Part shown: positions 20,360-23,537 of the stretch, piece after piece
Numbering within the stretch: position 1 is the stretch's first letter
Layout: each line of letters starts with the position of its first letter
Origin: a virus
Strand: one strand, 5' to 3'
Length of the DNA stretch: 23,537 nt
IMG/VR virus record: IMGVR_UViG_3300006802_014512
Location: 1 to 23,537 of that record
Translations under genes and position numbers: made by a program
The notes under the pieces: generated by a model
What the model saw: the letters and a program-made list of their open reading frames with translations, nothing else
Database searches by the model: none
What the model was told of the DNA's origin: nothing

Positions 20360-20969
20360 CGAATGCCAGGAAGCAGACGACACCGTCAACGTCCTAGCCG
20401 AAGCACTTCCTTCTAACGACAAACGCGTTGCCAGCAAAGTTCAGGTTCTTCAAAAGAAGGATCACTACGTTGGCAAACTGATGGCTGATCTCAAAAAGGA
20501 TCAGACATTTCTCGCGATCGGTCCCACGCGGGCGACTCCCGACGGCGTTCTGCAGATGCAGGCAATGCTGATCGTGACCGAAGCCAACTTCCAAGATCTT
20601 CTCGCAGTCAACTTCTTTGTTGCAGCTGGTGGTCTTGGACCTAAGTCTGAACAGGTTGAACTCACCGATACCACGGTGACAAACCGTTCACTTGCTTGGC
20701 AAGACGAAGGTCAGGAGACGCAGTGGTTCAAGCTGACTGCTTGGGGCGATCTGTCCAAACAACTTTCCGATCTTGCGCCTGGTACTCCAACAGTCGCTGT
20801 GGGTCGTGTGTCTACTTCTGAAAAAGACGAAAAGTCCTACTTAAACTATACGTTGGATAAGGTCCTGTACCTTCCCAAAACCCAACGCTCCACTCCGAAA
20901 AAAGCCGCTGATCCCGACAAAGGAAAAGTTTCCGCTGCCGCTCTCGGTTCTATCGACTTCTCGCTCTGA
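20325..20969 (+). CDS. Single-stranded-DNA-binding-like protein
   Basis: The 214-residue protein ends in an SSB-type OB-fold segment: NRSLAWQDEGQETQWFKLTA (Gln133, Trp134, Phe135) with TVAVGRVSTSEKD and LNYTLDKVLYLP strands. The N-terminal half shows another strand-rich unit (FVLGLRVTDECQEADDT), so two OB-like halves are possible. The C-terminus is GSIDFSL rather than the usual DDDIPF tip of bacterial SSB. It should coat single-stranded DNA for the polymerase. It starts inside the end of the HNH-like gene and is followed 20 bp later by the gene at 20990. Confidence 0.75.
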   Translation: MNVFVLGLRVTDECQEADDTVNVLAEALPSNDKRVASKVQVLQKKDHYVGKLMADLKKDQTFLAIGPTRATPDGVLQMQAMLIVTEANFQDLLAVNFFVAAGGLGPKSEQVELTDTTVTNRSLAWQDEGQETQWFKLTAWGDLSKQLSDLAPGTPTVAVGRVSTSEKDEKSYLNYTLDKVLYLPKTQRSTPKKAADPDKGKVSAAALGSIDFSL

Positions 20970-20989
20970 TTACCGCTTTCTGATTCACC

Positions 20990-21808
20990 ATGGTTTTTAT
21001 CGCTGGCCAATTCGCCGAGGACGAAATCCTCTGCAACTGCCCCCCGCATACTCTGCGCATCGACCTTCAGCAACGCCGCTGGAAGTCTGATGTCGATTCT
21101 GAAGCTGCGATCGTCGACGCTAACGGCAACGGCATTCCGCTGAGCTTCATCCTCCTGGGCTTCACTCCGTTTTACGGAAACCTGGGGATGCGTCACCAAG
21201 AGGAGTTCATCCGAATCGCCTACATCGGTGTCTCTCCCAACCACAGGCTGCTGCCTCCTCGCTGCGTGACCTCGACTGTTATCAGCGGCAAGACCTCCCA
21301 GAAGGGCTTCATCAGCTACTTCCAAACGCTCTACAACAACAGGATCAACTGTGCCTCTGTTGTTACGACAACCAAATTCGTAACCAAATCCTTCAATGAA
21401 CGTGATCCGGTCACTGGCGCAGATGGCGCGAAGATCAACTACAACGCTCTTGAGTTCAGCGATCGACCAGCTGAAACAGAGGAGGAGAAGAAGCTCATTG
21501 CTGACGTTAATGAGTGGCTTCAGTCCACAGGAGCGTCGTCGGTGGCCAACGCTCTTCGGTCGACCATCCCAGGATCCCAGTTGGTGGAACTACCCCTCGG
21601 AGAGGACCACGCCAAAATTAAAGCTCTCTTTGAGGCCAACAACGCGCTTCCGGCACCGAGTCTTGCAGCACTTCCTGCGGAGGCCAATCCGCTGACAGTC
21701 AAGGCCGAAGTGGCTGAAGAGACTGCACCTCCCTCTGCCGAACCCAAGAAGAAGAAAGCTGTGGAGCTCACTCCAGAGCAAGCCAAGACTCTTGGTATAG
21801 ACTTCTGA
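20990..21808 (+). CDS. Unknown replication-neighbourhood protein
   Basis: The 272-residue protein starts MVFIAGQFAEDEILCNCPPH. It has a strand-rich N-terminal domain of about 150 residues with a Tyr/Arg-rich part (FYGNLGMRHQEEFIRIAYIG), an acidic Ala/Pro-rich linker (ALPAEANPLTVKAEVAEETA) and a terminal LTPEQAKTLGIDF. The linker plus a short conserved-looking tip is similar in layout to SSB proteins, and its end resembles the SSB-like neighbour's GSIDFSL. It may be an SSB partner or recombination mediator; this is inference from position and layout. A terminator follows. Confidence 0.65.
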   Translation: MVFIAGQFAEDEILCNCPPHTLRIDLQQRRWKSDVDSEAAIVDANGNGIPLSFILLGFTPFYGNLGMRHQEEFIRIAYIGVSPNHRLLPPRCVTSTVISGKTSQKGFISYFQTLYNNRINCASVVTTTKFVTKSFNERDPVTGADGAKINYNALEFSDRPAETEEEKKLIADVNEWLQSTGASSVANALRSTIPGSQLVELPLGEDHAKIKALFEANNALPAPSLAALPAEANPLTVKAEVAEETAPPSAEPKKKKAVELTPEQAKTLGIDF

Positions 21809-21823
21809 TCGTGGAATGTCTAA

Positions 21824-21851
21824 GGGACCGTGCTCAGCGGTCCCTTTTTTT
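21824..21851 (+). terminator. Intrinsic terminator abutting the next ATG
   Basis: GGGACCG (21824-21830) pairs perfectly with CGGTCCC (21838-21844) around a 7-nt loop, with A-T pairs extending the stem, followed by seven T (21845-21851). The ATG of the following gene begins at the next base. Confidence 0.9.
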
Positions 21852-22280
21852 ATGCGTAAAAAAACCCGCGTCAAACGCATCTTCCATAAGGGCTACTGGA
21901 TCAGCGTCTGGGTCTACCAGTTCATACCCACGCAGCCGACTTTTTGGGAAGGAGCTTTCTGCATCACAAAATCAAAGCGCGCATCTTGCGACTGGATTGA
22001 GAACCGCAAGAACAAAAGATCTGCGAGCGCCAACCGACCTCCGTCAGGCGTACCGTCTACAACAGTGTTTAAAGCAATGTCTTTATTTGAAAGCTTGATC
22101 CTCGAGCTTCCTGAAAACGCTGTTATATTCTCAAAGCCACAGAGCAAGCAGCTTCAGACCATCTCTCGATACCTCGAGCGCATCGGATTTATTTATTCGC
22201 CGTTGGATGGTCAGGCGTGCTGGGTTCTAACAGCTCATTCAAAGGAGGCAGTTCTACTCCGGCGCTCGCGCAATGCTTGA
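21852..22280 (+). CDS. Unknown basic protein starting at a terminator
   Basis: The 142-residue protein starts MRKKTRVKRIFHKGYWISVW and is strongly basic and aromatic in its first 60 residues. A short helical domain follows with SKPQSKQLQTISRYLERIGF. Its ATG directly follows the T run of the terminator, leaving no space for a ribosome-binding site. A later in-frame start would lose the basic part; the next ATG in frame is around 22078 (MSLFESLILELPENAV). If that start is used the product is 67 residues. Its 3' end overlaps the antisense NblA-like gene by 92 bp. Function is unknown; basic phage proteins may bind DNA or RNA. Confidence 0.6.
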   Translation: MRKKTRVKRIFHKGYWISVWVYQFIPTQPTFWEGAFCITKSKRASCDWIENRKNKRSASANRPPSGVPSTTVFKAMSLFESLILELPENAVIFSKPQSKQLQTISRYLERIGFIYSPLDGQACWVLTAHSKEAVLLRRSRNA

Positions 22281-22431
22281 GCAGCTGCGAAAACAAACGC
22301 TTGTTAAGCTGACTCTGCTTATGAACCATGTCGAAGATCTTTAGAAGATCATCTTTGTCGAGTTTGGCCGCATCGGCCATCACCCGTGTGTGCATGAATT
22401 CGTTTTCTACAGTGAACCAGGCGATCTCCAT
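22189..22431 (-). CDS. nblA: NblA-like phycobilisome degradation protein
   Basis: The 80-residue helical protein has a core (residues 6-53) that aligns without gaps to the NblA pattern as I recall it: FTVENEF, then KLDKDDLL, a Gln within HKQSQ, and SQLLKH at the end. NblA (about 60 residues) adapts phycobilisomes to Clp proteolysis, and some freshwater cyanophages carry it to dismantle the host antenna. This copy has an extra tail (VELPPLNELLEPSTPD). I chose ATG 22431; GTG 22440 would add three residues. It is antisense to its neighbours and divergent from 22498, with a palindrome between. No search was run, so the family call is strong pattern matching, not proof. Confidence 0.65.
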   Translation of the reverse strand: MEIAWFTVENEFMHTRVMADAAKLDKDDLLKIFDMVHKQSQLNKRLFSQLLKHCASAGVELPPLNELLEPSTPDHPTANK

Positions 22432-22449
22432 AACGAGCACGCAGGTTAT

Positions 22450-22462
22450 CTACACACTGTAG
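22450..22462. promoter_or_regulatory. Palindrome in the divergent nblA/22498 region
   Basis: CTACA-CAC-TGTAG is a perfect interrupted palindrome in the 66-bp space between the divergent nblA-like gene and the gene at 22498. Its position makes it a candidate operator for one or both genes. Clear -35 and -10 boxes are not visible on either strand. Confidence 0.4.
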
Positions 22463-22497
22463 CGACACGAACCTCTTCAATTCTGTAGTAAAAGAAA

Positions 22498-23085
22498 ATG
22501 TCCTCGTTTTACAAAACACCCAAAGGCATTGGCCACGCGCTGTGCAAACGCGTCGACCTTGAAGGATCGGTCTTTATTCCGTACGACATGGACGGCAAGC
22601 TCGAGGAAGAGCTGAAATCCAACGGCGTCACGGTTACAGCCAACCAAAACGCGGACGATCTGTTAGACCCCGTGTGGTGGCTGCGTCAAAGCGAAAAAGG
22701 TTACAGCTATGTAATACAGACCACTGTCGGATTGAAGGAGCACTCTGAATATATTCTTAAATATGGTATGCAAATTTGTGATCAAGGAATGTGTTTGTTA
22801 GAACGCTTGTCATTTCTTGAGCCCGTGATGAAAAGGCGTGACTTCCTGCTCTCCTACAAGCTCAGCAACATGGTGATCTTTAGTCCGCGTCCAAATTATC
22901 GCCAGCTCGGCAGCCAGAAAGACTCTGTGACTTCGGCGTGGTTTGTCTTCCGAAAGCCCGACGAATGGCAAGATGGTACTACTGTCGAGTACGCCTTAGA
23001 TTGGAGCGAACTTATCGATCTCGACGCTTTAGCCAATGGGAGCGCGCCTCGACCAAATCCTCAAGCTGCAGCGTCAGCAGATTGA
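22498..23085 (+). CDS. Degenerate DNA-methyltransferase-fold protein
   Basis: The 195-residue protein follows the order of phage N6-adenine methyltransferases: a TPKGIG start where they have 'TPxxi', then VDLEGSVFIPYDMDG, then KYGMQICDQGMCLLERLSFL, and finally SAWFVFRKPDEW. However, the SAM-binding motif (usually ExACGDG) reads IPYDMDG (27-33) and the catalytic NPPY/F reads IQTTVG (73-78). The product is therefore probably catalytically dead, or diverged for another role such as DNA or SAM binding. It starts at ATG 22498 after a 66-bp divergent intergenic region and overlaps the next gene by 50 bp. No search was run; the fold call rests on motif order. Confidence 0.55.
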   Translation: MSSFYKTPKGIGHALCKRVDLEGSVFIPYDMDGKLEEELKSNGVTVTANQNADDLLDPVWWLRQSEKGYSYVIQTTVGLKEHSEYILKYGMQICDQGMCLLERLSFLEPVMKRRDFLLSYKLSNMVIFSPRPNYRQLGSQKDSVTSAWFVFRKPDEWQDGTTVEYALDWSELIDLDALANGSAPRPNPQAAASAD

Positions 23086-23392
23086 GCTGACCACGGAGCT
23101 GATCAAACGCGTCGAAAAGCTTATCGCTGTTCATCTCTCAACTCAACTTCTTACCGAATGTATCGCGCCGGATGGCAGCACTCGAACTGCTGATGACGTC
23201 GCAGAACTGGTAACTGAATCTTTCTGTGGTGCTCTGTGCATCTCGCAAGAGCTCAATACGCACCAAAAAGGTTTCGACTATCAGGTGAGCGAGTTCTATC
23301 TCGAGGAAGAAGAAGACGAAGAAGAGTACGAAGAGGATGATGACGACGAAGACTTTATTCCTCCAACCAAATCACCAATGGGTAAATTTTGA
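23036..23392 (+). CDS. Helical protein with acidic low-complexity tail
   Basis: This 118-residue protein starts MGARLDQILKLQRQQIELTT with a short amphipathic helix or coiled-coil. A middle part holds VTESFCGALCISQEL. Near the end it has a polyacidic run (EEEEDEEEYEEDDDDED, from about residue 90), then PPTKSPMGKF. The acidic run could mimic DNA or bind basic partners. It overlaps the methyltransferase-fold gene by 50 bp, and its stop overlaps the next start (TTGA). The minus-strand poly-serine frame opposite the tail is only its shadow. Confidence 0.65.
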   Translation: MGARLDQILKLQRQQIELTTELIKRVEKLIAVHLSTQLLTECIAPDGSTRTADDVAELVTESFCGALCISQELNTHQKGFDYQVSEFYLEEEEDEEEYEEDDDDEDFIPPTKSPMGKF

Positions 23393-23537
23393 AAAAGGAT
23401 TCCAGGAACTTTAAAGGCGTCAACTACGTCGCCCGCATCAGCCGTTGGCGTGCAGTTATCTACAAAGATAACAAGCAGCTTCATTTAGGCTATTTTTCCG
23501 GTCCAGTCGCTGCTGCGAAGGCTTACGACCAAGCTGC
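23389..23537 (+). CDS. AP2-domain protein, 5' part
   Basis: Starting at TTG in a TTGA overlap with the preceding stop, the frame reads MKKDSRNFKGVNYVARISRW, then HLGYFSGPVAAAKAYDQAA, and runs off the window. The 'GV.....rWrA.I......lHLGyF....AA.AYD.AA' pattern is an AP2 domain, here very near the N-terminus. The gene on the minus strand at 6935 carries the same domain at its C-terminus. Further domains cannot be seen. It may be a DNA-binding protein or a mobile nuclease fragment. Confidence 0.7.
   Translation, partial: MKKDSRNFKGVNYVARISRWRAVIYKDNKQLHLGYFSGPVAAAKAYDQA

Noticed and set aside
23296-23484. Minus-strand poly-serine open frame
   Set aside because: It is the reverse reading of the acidic codons (GAA/GAG/GAC/GAT) of the gene at 23036 and has no independent support.
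1-23537. CRISPR array or insertion sequence
   Set aside because: No regularly spaced direct repeats and no transposase-like frame with flanking inverted repeats were seen.

Overview
The window looks like an accessory and replication segment of a tailed double-stranded DNA phage of a cyanobacterium. The evidence is dense, mostly co-directional coding on the + strand, very small tightly overlapping genes, a complete family-A DNA polymerase without a 5'-3' nuclease domain, dCTP deaminase, an SSB-like protein, AP2- and HNH-type genes, and a small minus-strand gene whose product aligns without gaps to my recollection of the NblA phycobilisome-degradation family. No capsid, tail or terminase gene is present, so 'phage' is an inference; a phage-like plasmid or integrated element is not excluded.

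Region 1 (1-6938) is a run of some 25 mostly tiny genes, many joined by ATGA, TAATG or TTGA overlaps. Several belong to small families that I recognise from phages and plasmids but that have no assigned function. The run is interrupted at 777-1992 by about 1.2 kb with one possible minus-strand gene (761-958), then a non-coding stretch rich in palindromes and hairpins ending in a structured leader before the gene at 1993. Near its end the region becomes envelope-directed, with an exported double-psi beta-barrel (RlpA-like) protein and two short membrane proteins.

Region 2 (6935-9872) starts with an antisense AP2-domain gene. It continues with exported proteins: a HEATH-motif putative metallopeptidase, an SH3-like protein, a membrane-anchored proline-rich protein and an L,D-transpeptidase-like protein. 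It closes with a strong intrinsic terminator.

Region 3 (9880-14461) is a self-contained four-gene transcription unit with its own sigma70-type promoter (TTGACA, 17-bp spacer, TACATT) and flanking terminators. It encodes a short helical protein, a long helical protein resembling DUF3150, a RavA-like MoxR AAA+ ATPase and a ViaA-like von Willebrand A protein. This is the best candidate for an undescribed system in the window.

Region 4 (14494-21851) is the nucleotide and DNA-replication block: two unknown proteins, dCTP deaminase, a zinc-ribbon protein with an NrdR-like N-terminus, DNA polymerase, two unknown proteins, an HNH-like/HTH protein, an SSB-like protein and a downstream 272-residue partner. 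Two intrinsic terminators in this block abut the start of the following gene.

Region 5 (21852-23537) holds an unknown basic protein, the antisense NblA-like gene, a methyltransferase-fold protein that appears to have lost its catalytic motifs, an acidic-tailed protein and the start of a second AP2-domain gene. Many genes lack a Shine-Dalgarno sequence and follow a G-poor, A/C-rich leader, which fits a cyanobacterial host.
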